64,000 bases of DNA. It comes from Bin80 sp965116685. GTDB taxonomy: Bacteria; Bacteroidota; Rhodothermia; Rhodothermales; Bin80. A program made the position numbers and the translations under genes. The DNA lies in NCBI GenBank assembly GCA_965116685.1, contig OZ220707.1, positions 868,001-932,000 of the forward strand. The letters are read 5' to 3'. Positions 20,729 to 29,608 of this stretch are shown here, piece by piece. How positions within the stretch are numbered: position 1 is the first letter of the stretch; every line of letters starts with the position of its first letter. The notes below the pieces were generated by a model, which saw only the letters and a program-made list of their open reading frames with translations, searched no databases and was not told the origin of the DNA.

Positions 20729-22234
20729 CTAATCTACCTCGCCCAGCAGACGCTTGATGAATGGGAACGCAGCAAATGCCACAATCCCGGCAATACCGAT
20801 CATGATTGCCACATTACTGAAGAGAGCTGCCGCAGCCAACATCTCTAGTTGCCCTGCAACGAGCCCTGCGAACAAGTTGCCCAGTGCAGTTCCGATAAAC
20901 CATACCCCCATCATTTGCCCTACCCTTCCCACAGGAGCCAACTTGGTGATTGAAGAAAGTCCAACCGGACTCAGACTCAACTCCCCTACCGTGTGTAGAA
21001 AATACATGACGACAAGCCAGACCGGAGACACCAGGGATCCATCCTCTGCATTCGCCGCACCCCAGGCAATGACAAAAAAGCCCGCCGCCAATCCTAATAA
21101 TCCAATAGCGAATTTTGCGGGAATGGATGGATTCCGCTTAAGTCTGGCCAGCGTAATCCAGAGAGAGCCAAAGACAGGTGCAAGGATAATGATGAATGTG
21201 GAGTTGACCGATTGAAGCCAACTGGCAGGCAATTCCCATCCTCCCAGCATCCGATCTGTAGAGTCCCGGGCAAATAGATTGAGGGACGATCCTGCCTGCT
21301 CAAATCCCGACCAGAAAATGGCAGCCAGAATGAATAACCAGAAAATGACAACTAAGCGCTTCTTCTCCAACTTGGTATGGTTGGCGAAAATGAGGAGATA
21401 AGCAAAAAATACCACTGCAATTCCAATCACTGCATACCCAAGCCAGGCGGCGAGTGTCTCCAGTGGGAGCGCCTGTAAAAGCAGCGTGCCTGCCACCGCA
21501 GCAATCACAAATGAGGATGCCAACACGATGTAAGTGACACGCGTTTTTTTCTTCAATGCATCTTCGGACGCATCTGATTTCAATAAACCGGCATCCCCCA
21601 GATATTTCGTTCCCATACGATATTGAATCAGTCCGAGGATCATGCCTATGCCCGCCAGAGAAAATCCATAATGCCAATTGTAGGATTCGCCCAGCCATCC
21701 GGTCAGGATTGGCCCGGCAAATGCTCCAAGATTGATTCCCGTGTAAAAAATCGAAAACCCTGCATCCCGCCTTGCACCACCTTCTGGATACAAGTCCCCG
21801 ACCATGGTGCTTACATTTGGCTTAAGCAGACCTGTACCAATGACAATGAACATCAACCCCAGAAAAAAACTGCCGTTATCCGAGAAGCCTACCAGTGGAC
21901 CAGCCATCGTGAAATGCCCCAACGCAATAATGCATCCTCCAACAAAAACCGCCTTACGCTGCCCCCAAAGGTTATCTGCAATCCATCCACCAGGTAATGC
22001 TAGGACGTACACAAAAAAAGTGTATAGACCATAGATCGCTCCTGCCCTGCCTTCCCCAAACTCTAATCCCGGATTCCCTTCCGTAGCCGCAGTCGTCATA
22101 AAAAGCACCAAAAGCGCTCGCATACCGTAATAGCTGAACCGCTCCCAGAGCTCCGTAAAGAATAATGTAGAAAGTCCCCGGGGATGGCCGAACCATTGTG
22201 CGGCATGTGGGGGTTTAGTACCTGTTGTCATCAC
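20729..22234 (-). CDS. POT-family proton-dependent peptide transporter
   Basis: 501 residues with about 14 hydrophobic helices. The N-terminus carries the PTR2 signature ELWERFSYYGMRALLVLF, whose E-x-x-E-R-F motif couples proton movement to di/tripeptide uptake, and FYTGINLGAFAGPIL-type helix 5 sequence (SIFYTGINLG). The last third includes ELSLSPVGLSSITKLAP, conserved in the family. It lies in the inner membrane and imports small peptides. MMTTGTK gives two possible starts one codon apart. Divergent from aspS. Confidence 0.9.
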   Translation of the reverse strand: MMTTGTKPPHAAQWFGHPRGLSTLFFTELWERFSYYGMRALLVLFMTTAATEGNPGLEFGEGRAGAIYGLYTFFVYVLALPGGWIADNLWGQRKAVFVGGCIIALGHFTMAGPLVGFSDNGSFFLGLMFIVIGTGLLKPNVSTMVGDLYPEGGARRDAGFSIFYTGINLGAFAGPILTGWLGESYNWHYGFSLAGIGMILGLIQYRMGTKYLGDAGLLKSDASEDALKKKTRVTYIVLASSFVIAAVAGTLLLQALPLETLAAWLGYAVIGIAVVFFAYLLIFANHTKLEKKRLVVIFWLFILAAIFWSGFEQAGSSLNLFARDSTDRMLGGWELPASWLQSVNSTFIIILAPVFGSLWITLARLKRNPSIPAKFAIGLLGLAAGFFVIAWGAANAEDGSLVSPVWLVVMYFLHTVGELSLSPVGLSSITKLAPVGRVGQMMGVWFIGTALGNLFAGLVAGQLEMLAAAALFSNVAIMIGIAGIVAFAAFPFIKRLLGEVD

Positions 22235-22374
22235 TTTTGTCTGTAGTGTCGCGGTGCAAGATACGAGGTCTGTTTGATTTTGTGAAATCTTCTCATGAAA
22301 AATGATTACTCCTACACGTGTATCCGGTATATTTACCGGTTGCTTGGCTCAGGCCGAAAATTCACATACTAACA

Positions 22375-24204
22375 ATGTCTAGCTTTTCAGAAAACATTAC
22401 GAATCAACATCCAGATCGAACACACACTTGCGGCAAGCTCTCGGATATACATCTAGGTGAGCAGGTTGTACTAAAAGGCTGGGTGGATACACGGCGGGAT
22501 CTAGGAGGTGTCATTTTTATAGATCTCCGGGATCGCTATGGCCTGACGCAAATTGTATTCTCGCCTCAAGACAATCCCGCTGCACATGAACTTGCGGACC
22601 GCCTGCGCAGCGAGTACGTCATCTCCGTCATGGGCTTTGTTGCACCGCGCTCACCCGAAACCGTGAATCCCAAACTCTCAACGGGGAGAATTGAGGTTCG
22701 AGTTGAGAGTCTCCTCATTCTTGCCGAATCGGAGACCTTGCCATTTTCCATCTCCAGTCATACACAAAAGACAAAGCTAGCCTCTGAAGATCTGCGCCTG
22801 AGATATCGGTACCTTGATCTCAGGAGACCGGATCTGTTACAGAAAATGATCCTGAGACATCAGGTTTACCAAGTGATCCACCGCTATTTTGATGCAGAAG
22901 GATTTCTTGAAGTGGAAACGCCAACCCTCATGAAATCAACACCCGAGGGTGCACGCGACTATCTGGTTCCAAGCCGGGTACATCCGGCATCCTTCTACGC
23001 CCTTCCTCAGAGTCCACAGACCTATAAGCAGCTTCTGATGATCGGGGGATTAGATAAATATGTTCAGATTGTCAAATGCTTCCGAGACGAAGACCTGCGT
23101 GCCGACCGGCAACCGGAGTTCACACAGATTGATGTGGAAATGGCCTTTGCAACGGAAGAGGCAGTCTATTCCCTGATCGAAGGCTTGATGTCAGCACTCT
23201 GGGACGAGGTTCTTGGCATTAAGCTGCCCACCCCCTTTCCGCAACTGACCTACCAGGATGCACTCTGGAAATATGGCTCTGACAAGCCTGACCTGCGTTT
23301 TGATCTTCAGATATGCAGCCTCAGTTCTACGTTCGAAAACTCGGGATTCCGTGTATTCGATCAGGTTCTTTCTGCAGGAGGGTCGGTATTGGGACTGGTC
23401 ATTCCAGAGTTTGGTGACAAGGGCAGAGGGTATATGGATCGCCTGGATAAGACGGTGGTGCGCAAACAAATCGGAGCCGGCGGTCTGATTCATGTGCGAA
23501 TCCCTTCCGACGGCTCCCCTCCCAACTGTTCTGTAAAAACTCATGTGCTTCCAGAAGAATTTGTAACCGGGGCGATCCAGATATCTGGAGCCAAGGCAGG
23601 AGATCTCCTACTGATTCTTTGTGGCCAATGGCCCACGGTACAACAGCAAATGGGAGCCCTCCGCCTGCATATGGCCCATGAGCTTGGCTGCGTCGATGAG
23701 AGCTCCTGGCAGTTTGCATGGATTACAGAATTCCCGCTACTGCAATGGGATGAGCGGGAAAAACGCTATTCAGCCATGCATCATCCGTTTACCTCCCCAA
23801 GAATAGATGATCTGGAACTGCTCTCAAGCGATCCGGCACATGTTCGCGCTCGCGCCTACGATATCGTGCTCAATGGAATGGAGATTGGAGGAGGATCAAT
23901 CCGTATCCATGATCAAAAAGTTCAAAAACAAATGTTCGATACTCTGGGAATTCCCGACGAAGAGAGTGAAGAACGATTTGGATTTTTGCTCGAAGCTTTG
24001 CGTTACGGAGCCCCTCCGCATGGAGGGATCGCCATGGGGCTGGATCGGATTGCCATGCTACTTTCACAATCAACGTCTCTCCGGGAAGTGATTGCATTTC
24101 CGAAGACACAAAGTGCACAAGAGCCTATGTCTGGCACCCCCTCAACGGTTGAACCTGAACGACTCAATGAATTAAATATTCGGTCTATCCCAAAGCCCGA
24201 ATGA
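22375..24204 (+). CDS. aspS: aspartyl-tRNA synthetase
   Basis: Class II synthetase of bacterial (AspRS/GAD domain) type, 609 residues from the ATG at 22375 (MSSFSENITNQHPDRTHTCG); an upstream GTG at 22318 adds 19 unlikely residues. It has an N-terminal OB fold for the anticodon (VVLKGWVDTRRDLGGVIFIDLRD), motif 2 (FRDEDLRADRQPEFTQIDVEMAF), a GAD insertion and motif 3 (GLDRIAMLL), ending in the usual LREVIAFPKTQSA. A perfect inverted repeat CCGGTATATTTACCGG lies 36 bp upstream (22324-22339) and may be regulatory. The next gene overlaps by 4 bp. Confidence 0.96.
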   Translation: MSSFSENITNQHPDRTHTCGKLSDIHLGEQVVLKGWVDTRRDLGGVIFIDLRDRYGLTQIVFSPQDNPAAHELADRLRSEYVISVMGFVAPRSPETVNPKLSTGRIEVRVESLLILAESETLPFSISSHTQKTKLASEDLRLRYRYLDLRRPDLLQKMILRHQVYQVIHRYFDAEGFLEVETPTLMKSTPEGARDYLVPSRVHPASFYALPQSPQTYKQLLMIGGLDKYVQIVKCFRDEDLRADRQPEFTQIDVEMAFATEEAVYSLIEGLMSALWDEVLGIKLPTPFPQLTYQDALWKYGSDKPDLRFDLQICSLSSTFENSGFRVFDQVLSAGGSVLGLVIPEFGDKGRGYMDRLDKTVVRKQIGAGGLIHVRIPSDGSPPNCSVKTHVLPEEFVTGAIQISGAKAGDLLLILCGQWPTVQQQMGALRLHMAHELGCVDESSWQFAWITEFPLLQWDEREKRYSAMHHPFTSPRIDDLELLSSDPAHVRARAYDIVLNGMEIGGGSIRIHDQKVQKQMFDTLGIPDEESEERFGFLLEALRYGAPPHGGIAMGLDRIAMLLSQSTSLREVIAFPKTQSAQEPMSGTPSTVEPERLNELNIRSIPKPE

Positions 24205-24632
24205 CTGATGCCTATGCATTATTACTGCAAGATCAATTCCCCTGGGAGCGCTGGGAAAAATTAATCCTCTCCGAGGGCATCCTGCTGGATCGCCAAAAAA
24301 AAACGCCCCATCCCCGGTATCCAGATATTATTTATCCGATGGATTATGGGTTCATCTGCAATACCTCAAGCTCTGATGGTGCTGAAGTGGATGTATTCGT
24401 GGGCTCTGGTGGAGAGCGCCTAGTTGGAATGATGGTCACAGATGACTACCGGCAAGGGGACCGGGAGATCAAATTCCTCTGGCGCTGCCTTCCTTCAGAG
24501 ATTTATCTGGCGTATGGGTTCATCAATTTTGATCCTTCGAAGTTAAAGGGACGGCTTATCCTTCGCTTTCCCATGAAAATACTCTGGGAAATGCAGGAGC
24601 AAAGGATTGAGCATTCGGAAAATTTGCCGTAA
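24201..24632 (+). CDS. inorganic-pyrophosphatase-like protein
   Basis: 143 residues, starting in the ATGA overlap with aspS, so translation is probably coupled. The segment LDRQKKTPHPRYPDIIYPMDYGFICNT...DGAEVDVFVGS matches the family I soluble pyrophosphatase pattern (YPxDYGxxxxT, DGxxxDV), but the protein is shorter than typical members (~175). PPi hydrolysis would pull aminoacylation forward, which fits the location, but the pairing is an inference. Divergence from canonical PPases leaves room for a related hydrolase. Confidence 0.72.
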   Translation: MTDAYALLLQDQFPWERWEKLILSEGILLDRQKKTPHPRYPDIIYPMDYGFICNTSSSDGAEVDVFVGSGGERLVGMMVTDDYRQGDREIKFLWRCLPSEIYLAYGFINFDPSKLKGRLILRFPMKILWEMQEQRIEHSENLP

Positions 24633-24661
24633 ATTGGTGGGTTGTTAGTTCTCTATATTTT

Positions 24662-25065
24662 GATCCCGTAGCTCAGTTGGAAGAGCATCTGACTTTAAGT
24701 CATGGAGCCTCTTGCAGGAAACTGCATGAGTGGAGGCTGCTGTATGCTGGGACGCCCTAAAGTCGTCGCTACGTCGTCACACGTAAAAATGCGACGGATA
24801 GATGGGTAATCAGCAGGCAACCTTGAATTGGGCAATCCAGTCCGTTCCCTTAACCGTGCCGGGTTATTGGAAATCATTCTGGGCCCTTTTCCGCATGGTG
24901 CGGATTCAAGAGAGCCCTCAGAGGCCATACGCAGCCCACCCTACCCCATCAAATTGGAAGGGTGAAGAGATGGTCCAGACCACAACATGAATCCAAATGG
25001 CCGGTGAAAGCCGGTGTGGTAGGTTAATCAGAGGGTCCCAGGTTCGAGCCCTGGCGGGATCACCA
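24662..25065 (+). tRNA. tRNA-Lys(UUU) interrupted by a group I intron
   Basis: Exon 1 is 24662-24695 and exon 2 is 25024-25065, giving a 76-nt tRNA with encoded CCA. Stems all close: acceptor GATCCCG/CGGGATC, D-stem GCTC/GAGC, anticodon stem TCTGA/TCAGA, T-stem CCAGG/CCTGG. The joined loop is CTTTTAA, so the anticodon is UUU. The split is after position 34, the site used by the intron in cyanobacterial tRNA-Leu(UAA). Followed three bases later by tRNA-Leu. Confidence 0.9.
24696..25023 (+). ncRNA. group I intron (IC3-like) in tRNA-Lys
   Basis: 328 nt, starting after U34 and ending in G (25023). Visible core: P3 GGCTGCTGTATG (24735-24746) pairs with CATACGCAGCC (24926-24936). P4 TGCTG (24745-24749) pairs with CAGCA (24811-24815). 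P7 GGCCA (24923-24927) pairs with TGGTC (24971-24975), embedded in R-like CCTCAGAGGCCA and S-like GAGATGGTCC. P8 CACCCT pairs with AGGGTG, and P9 is a GGCCGGTGAAAGCCGGT hairpin. The order of elements follows the tRNA-Leu(UAA) introns. No homing endonuclease is encoded. Confidence 0.85.
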
Positions 25066-25068
25066 TCA

Positions 25069-25155
25069 GCCCGGGTGGCGGAATAGGTAGACGCGCTGTC
25101 TTGAGGGGGCAGTGCCCTTATGGGCGTGCTGGTTCGATTCCAGTCCCGGGCACCA
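25069..25155 (+). tRNA. tRNA-Leu(GAG)
   Basis: 87 nt with encoded CCA and the long variable arm of a class II tRNA. The acceptor stem GCCCGGG pairs with CCCGGGC. Anticodon stem CTGTC/GGCAG holds the loop TTGAGGG, anticodon GAG. The variable arm is TGCCCTTATGGGCG. Three bases separate it from tRNA-Lys, so the two are probably co-transcribed. Confidence 0.95.
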
Positions 25156-25300
25156 TTTCTTCGTCTTTCCGCAGATAGTGCGTAGAGACTGATTTGCCAA
25201 CCCGTTGTGATCATATACAGAGCTTTTTCTCAATTGGATTCTCAGTTCAACGGATCAATGTGCGGGAGCTGTACTCGACCTATTATTCCCATCTGTTATC

Positions 25301-25690
25301 ATGGAGGATCGCGTCGATAATCCCCCTTTTGTTCCAGAGTATAGCAAACCGGAATCTCCCGGAATCTGGATGAACCTTGATAACACGGTATCAATCTATA
25401 TGATTGTAACCCAGGAGATGGATTTCCCCGAAGCCGCGCAGACAGCATTCCAGATTGTCAAAGATGCCCAGGATCGATTCCCTGACTGGCCGCGCAGTTT
25501 CTACCTTGATATAGAGGGAAACAAAGTGGCCGATATGCCTCATGAAGACAAGTGGATTGAATTCCAGCAAGAATTCTGGTTTTCCACGCTTGCACATTTT
25601 CTAACAAGTTTTGATCTTCCGCTGACCGGTCCACTACTCAACCCCAATCCGCAACGAAACGATCTACCTGACTCGCTGGGCATCAGATAA
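25301..25690 (+). CDS. hypothetical protein, 129 aa
   Basis: Starts ATG at 25301 (MEDRVDNPPFVPEYSKPES). An acidic, soluble-looking protein with an Asn-Pro-rich tail (LLNPNPQRNDLPDSLG) and no signal peptide, helix-turn-helix or metal motif seen. Not recognised. It stands alone between the tRNA pair and the next membrane protein, with about 145 bp upstream and 160 bp downstream without other features. Codon use looks ordinary for the window and no competing long frame exists, which supports a real gene. Confidence 0.5.
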   Translation: MEDRVDNPPFVPEYSKPESPGIWMNLDNTVSIYMIVTQEMDFPEAAQTAFQIVKDAQDRFPDWPRSFYLDIEGNKVADMPHEDKWIEFQQEFWFSTLAHFLTSFDLPLTGPLLNPNPQRNDLPDSLGIR

Positions 25691-25859
25691 TGGCCTTCAG
25701 CGGTGCAGAAAACAGACTTGATATTGGTGAATAGATGTCCTGCATTGTATCTTGTGGGAACGATGAAAGCTTAGACTGATCTATGTGTGCAGCGGTTTGT
25801 ATTTTGGATGGTGCCTTGGTATTTTTGCTCCTATAACACAGTTATTCTAACAATTGCGC

Positions 25860-27125
25860 ATGCTGCGAATCACCTTTACTATTTTGGCCATCGTGGCGTC
25901 GACCATTACGCTCAGTATCAACTCAATGGAGATGAATGAGTGGTGGAAATACGTCCCAATGGCAGGCCTCATTCTGATCTCGCTGATCCTGTGGATTGCT
26001 GTCCCTTCTCCAAAACGTAGCCGTAAGCCAAAAACCTCAGATTCAGACCTTCAGGCATTAAATGAAGAAGAGTCATTAGCTGATTTAGGGATCTTGGATA
26101 TTCGCCCAATAGGCTCGGACAACTCTTCTGCAGACTTGGAAGAATTGTCTTCTGACCAGAAAACTCAGGACACAGCTACAGATGCAGATGCACCCGAGGT
26201 GGTTCAACTGAGCCTACTAACAGAAACTCCCCAACAGAATCTTGGAGATACACTCCTTCCATACGTGCCCAACAACCCACTTGATAAACATATCCTAACT
26301 CCAATCCTGCAAGGATTCCGTGCCATACTTGACGCTCATTCCGTCGGAGTTATTCGCCCGATCTCGGACGACTACGAGTACGAAGTTTGCGGTACAGCAG
26401 GCTTCGACTGGATACGTGCCCGAGGAGAATCGTTTGTTCTGAAGTATGACCTTCTGAACGAATCCGAAACCGCGGCAATTCATTCTGTTGGTTCCAAAGG
26501 TCTGCAGTCGAATCACCTGACCTACAGCAGGAAGCCGGCCAGTATTACTTACATCGGAATTACTCCCATTGGACAAACTGACAAGCTGCTGCTTGTAGAT
26601 ACCATAAATAAAAATGGGCTATCTCATCCCCGTGCCAAGAAGTTACTCAGAAATTTCGGACAGACGCTCGCGCTACTGCTCTACAGGGAAGACCCAAATC
26701 GCCCTCGGCATGAGATTGTTTACGAAGAAATGGTCATGGCAAAAGCTGAAAACAGAGATCTTGTATTCGCCCTAGTGGTTCCTCAGAGGTCAGAGACACT
26801 CACCAAAATGTATGGGGATTTTCTTGATGATATCGAAAAAACATTCTCAGATTGCTTACTTCGTGCAGATCCAAAGAGCCGTGTGGTCAAATTTGGTGAA
26901 CTCCTGTACGGCGTCTTTCAGAATTGCCAAAAAGATGGACTTGAAGTCTGGCACCACACGGTTCAAAGCGAGATTGCAAATCAGGGGGGATTACTCACTG
27001 GAGGGGCATTCATTGGGGCGGTGGTCATGACCAATGAGCATCAAACTGCTGACCACCTGCGTGATGATGCCAAACGTGCCTTGATCAAGGCCTATGAGGG
27101 CCCGGCCGAAACGGTGATTCTTTAG
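25860..27125 (+). CDS. membrane-anchored protein with GAF-like domain
   Basis: Start taken at ATG 25860 (MLRITFTILAIVAST) rather than TTG 25854. Two hydrophobic helices (residues ~1-20 and ~30-48) anchor it in the inner membrane, then an acidic linker of ~90 residues. Residues ~140-285 look like a GAF sensor fold (PILQGFRAILDAHSVGVIRP ... LLLVDTINKNGLSHPRAKKLL). The last ~130 residues resemble a degenerate nucleotidyl-cyclase/GGDEF-like fold without a GGDEF motif. Ligand and role are unknown. The 3' end overlaps the convergent pcm gene by 41 bp. Confidence 0.55.
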   Translation: MLRITFTILAIVASTITLSINSMEMNEWWKYVPMAGLILISLILWIAVPSPKRSRKPKTSDSDLQALNEEESLADLGILDIRPIGSDNSSADLEELSSDQKTQDTATDADAPEVVQLSLLTETPQQNLGDTLLPYVPNNPLDKHILTPILQGFRAILDAHSVGVIRPISDDYEYEVCGTAGFDWIRARGESFVLKYDLLNESETAAIHSVGSKGLQSNHLTYSRKPASITYIGITPIGQTDKLLLVDTINKNGLSHPRAKKLLRNFGQTLALLLYREDPNRPRHEIVYEEMVMAKAENRDLVFALVVPQRSETLTKMYGDFLDDIEKTFSDCLLRADPKSRVVKFGELLYGVFQNCQKDGLEVWHHTVQSEIANQGGLLTGGAFIGAVVMTNEHQTADHLRDDAKRALIKAYEGPAETVIL

Positions 27126-27777
27126 CGCTTACCAGTGGGACAAATAAAAAATCTCCGCGCTTACTTGATTCATACGAATTTTTGCCGGTTCGAATCACTT
27201 TCGTCATAAGTTGTCGGTTCTCATCTCCCACCGGCACGACCAGACGCCCACCACGTCTTTGTTCATTCGGTTCCCGGAGTTGCTCAAGGAGCCTTTGGGG
27301 AATTTCGAGTGCTCCTGCAGTTACGATAATCCCATCGAATGGAGCGATACCCGGCCATCCCTGGGTCCCATCTCCAACGCGCAGTAACGCTCGATAATTG
27401 AGTTTGCTCAGAGCTGATTTTGCCCGCTCATGCAATCTTCGATGCCGCTCAACTGAGTAGACCCGGACCCCCATTTCACAGAGTATAGCCGCTTGATACC
27501 CACTACCGGTACCAATCTCCAGCACCTTATCACCCGGTTCCGTATCCAGTAGCATAGTCTGAAATGCTACCGTAGTTGGCTGGGAAATCGTCTGTCGCAT
27601 ACCGATCGGCAGTGCTAGATCTTCATAGGCCCGATGCTGCAAGGCTGGCTCAATAAATTGTTCTCGCTTGACCCGCCCAATCGCAGCTAGAGTACGCTCG
27701 TCTGTCACACCATTTTCTTTGACCGTTTCGACCAACTCTGCTCTCCTTCGAATATAAACCCCGCCTGATTTCGCCAT
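27085..27777 (-). CDS. pcm: protein-L-isoaspartate O-methyltransferase
   Basis: Repairs isoaspartyl residues in ageing proteins using SAM. Start chosen at ATG 27777 (MAKSGGVYIRRRAELVE). Family motifs: REQFIEPALQHRAYEDLALPI, the substrate loop QTISQPTTVAFQTMLL, SAM motif I VLEIGTGSGYQAAIL and post-motif VYSVERHRRLH, and FDGIIVTAGALEIPQRLLEQL. Length (~230) is normal. It lies 7 bp downstream of cdaA, so the three genes folP-cdaA-pcm form one transcription unit. Confidence 0.93.
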   Translation of the reverse strand: MAKSGGVYIRRRAELVETVKENGVTDERTLAAIGRVKREQFIEPALQHRAYEDLALPIGMRQTISQPTTVAFQTMLLDTEPGDKVLEIGTGSGYQAAILCEMGVRVYSVERHRRLHERAKSALSKLNYRALLRVGDGTQGWPGIAPFDGIIVTAGALEIPQRLLEQLREPNEQRRGGRLVVPVGDENRQLMTKVIRTGKNSYESSKRGDFLFVPLVSAKESPFRPGPHRP

Positions 27778-27784
27778 ACTAAAA

Positions 27785-28579
27785 CTATTTTTCTGTTTGA
27801 CCCAGCCCACCTGAGGATATCCGTGTACTCAAAGCTTCAAATAATTGACTTCTTAGCTCTTCTGCCGTAAGTCCGGAAATCATTACACCTTGCTCTGCAA
27901 CAGAGATTTTCCCGGTTTCCTCGGATACGACCACTACAAATGCGTCTGTTTCTTCTGTCAGCCCAACGGCCGCCCTGTGTCTTGTTCCAAATTGCACCCC
28001 CAAGCGCTTACTGCGAGAAACGGGTAAGATACAACGCGCTGCCTCAATACGGTTATCCGAAATAATGACTGCTCCATCATGCAGTGGGCTACTCGTGTGA
28101 AAGATGGAAACCAAGAGGTTTCTGCTGATTCCCGCCTGTAAAGATTCTCCTGTTTCCTCATAACTTCGGAGCCCACTGGTGCGCTTGAATGCAATCAACG
28201 CCCCCAATCTCTGCTGGCTCAGCGTGCTGGTCGCGGCAACGATTTCGGTGACCACCTCCTCTTTACCCACGGGTGTAAAGAGGCGCCGCAAGAGCGGGGT
28301 CTGTCCTAAAAAAATCAGTACTCGCCGAATCTCTGGTTGAAATACAATGATCGCTGCCAATACATAAATGTCGTTGAGAGCCGAAAACATGGATTGTAAC
28401 ACCTTCATGTCCGTCACTTCGACCAGAAACTGGATAAACAGAAGGCCCAGTAACCCCCCAAACAATGAAACCGCCAGCGTGCCACGCATGGTTATGTAGA
28501 GCCGGTAGAACACAAGAGCTACCAACAGGATCTCGAACAGATCAATCAGCCGCACCGGGATGATGCCAAAAAGGTTCAT
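27785..28579 (-). CDS. cdaA: membrane diadenylate cyclase CdaA
   Basis: Makes cyclic di-AMP from two ATP at the inner membrane. Three N-terminal helices (residues ~1-75) precede a DisA_N domain with the catalytic LHDGAVII and GTRHRAAVGL motifs, followed by the SEETGKISVAEQG segment. 264 residues is typical for CdaA. The start overlaps the stop of folP by 4 bp (ATGA-type), so the two are translationally coupled; folP-cdaA adjacency is common in Bacteroidota and relatives. No CdaR or glmM is seen nearby. Confidence 0.94.
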   Translation of the reverse strand: MNLFGIIPVRLIDLFEILLVALVFYRLYITMRGTLAVSLFGGLLGLLFIQFLVEVTDMKVLQSMFSALNDIYVLAAIIVFQPEIRRVLIFLGQTPLLRRLFTPVGKEEVVTEIVAATSTLSQQRLGALIAFKRTSGLRSYEETGESLQAGISRNLLVSIFHTSSPLHDGAVIISDNRIEAARCILPVSRSKRLGVQFGTRHRAAVGLTEETDAFVVVVSEETGKISVAEQGVMISGLTAEELRSQLFEALSTRISSGGLGQTEK

Positions 28580-29496
28580 GATGAGACGTGTAAAACTGCT
28601 TCCAGGCCTTGAATCATTTCACGGGTTTCACGAACATCATGAGTTCGGATAATCTTTGCCCCCTGAAGTACCGCCGCAGCCGCCATTCCAAGTGATCCGA
28701 ATAAGCGATCATGGACTGGTACCGGTGCCGCATTATCACTTAGGACCTGGCCAACTGTGCTCTTGCGAGATATCCCTACCAATACAGGATACCGCAATTC
28801 CGTGAGTAAATCAAGTCGCTTGATCAAGCGCAAGTTATCCCTGTGCCGTTTACCAAACCCAAACCCGGGATCTATCACAATGCTCTCTACACCCACCTCC
28901 CGGGCCCGCTCTGCCGACTCTGCCAAGCTTTCATACACTGCAACAGCTACATCCTTATAGTCAACCGCATGAACTAAACTGCCTTCATGACGAACCGAAT
29001 GCATGATCACGTATGCCGCCCCCACCTCCGCCGCATACTCCGCCGAGGTGGATCCATTCTGCAGACCAGATACATCATTAATCATGTGTGCTCCGGCATC
29101 AAGCGCCCTCAACGCAACGGGAGGGCTAAATGTATCTGCGGAAATAATCGCCTCAGGAAATGACTGCCGGATTGCTTTGATCACAGGGACAATACGCTTG
29201 GTCTCACATTCATCTGAAACCCGCTCTGCACCTGCCCCATAGACACTTCCACGCGGACGCGACGAGGCACCTCCAACATCAATAATCGCTGCTCCTTCCT
29301 CAAGCATGACTTCCGCGCGGCTTAGCGCTTCAGATGTGCTGATATATTTACCACCATCATAAAAAGAGTCCGGGGTTACATTCAAAATCCCCATGATCAC
29401 AGCACCGTTGGTGCAATCAAGCCACTGATCTCGGCAGATCAAACCGGAAGGTTTATCGTTTGCGGAGCGATCTGTGATATTATGCGGATCCTGCAT
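28576..29496 (-). CDS. folP: dihydropteroate synthase
   Basis: Condenses para-aminobenzoate with dihydropterin pyrophosphate in folate synthesis; target of sulfonamides. Shows MGILNVTPDSFYDGGKY, IIDVGGASSRPRG, MINDVSGL, IDPGFGFGKRHRDNLRLI, ISRKSTVGQVL and the terminal IIRTHDVRET. The IGAESTRPG motif is written GGASSRPRG here, with a ~7-residue insertion (SVYGAG). First gene of the folP-cdaA-pcm unit; the GH3 gene diverges from it, about 110 bp away. Confidence 0.95.
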   Translation of the reverse strand: MQDPHNITDRSANDKPSGLICRDQWLDCTNGAVIMGILNVTPDSFYDGGKYISTSEALSRAEVMLEEGAAIIDVGGASSRPRGSVYGAGAERVSDECETKRIVPVIKAIRQSFPEAIISADTFSPPVALRALDAGAHMINDVSGLQNGSTSAEYAAEVGAAYVIMHSVRHEGSLVHAVDYKDVAVAVYESLAESAERAREVGVESIVIDPGFGFGKRHRDNLRLIKRLDLLTELRYPVLVGISRKSTVGQVLSDNAAPVPVHDRLFGSLGMAAAAVLQGAKIIRTHDVRETREMIQGLEAVLHVSS

Positions 29497-29608
29497 CTTC
29501 CTATATGTGTTTAACGGCGCGAATCAATTATAAACGTGCGTGGCGGGGGGCCGGCATAACTATTCAGATCAACCTTACTTACTGTCTGTTGCGATCTCCG
29601 TCTAAACT

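Noticed and set aside
24652..24662. TATATTTTG just before tRNA-Lys as a -7 promoter element
   Set aside because: It ends at the first base of the tRNA, too close for a start site upstream of the mature 5' end.
24662..24695. A tRNA half-gene or pseudo-tRNA
   Set aside because: The matching 3' half occurs 328 bp on and all four stems close, with a group I core between, so it is a split but complete tRNA.
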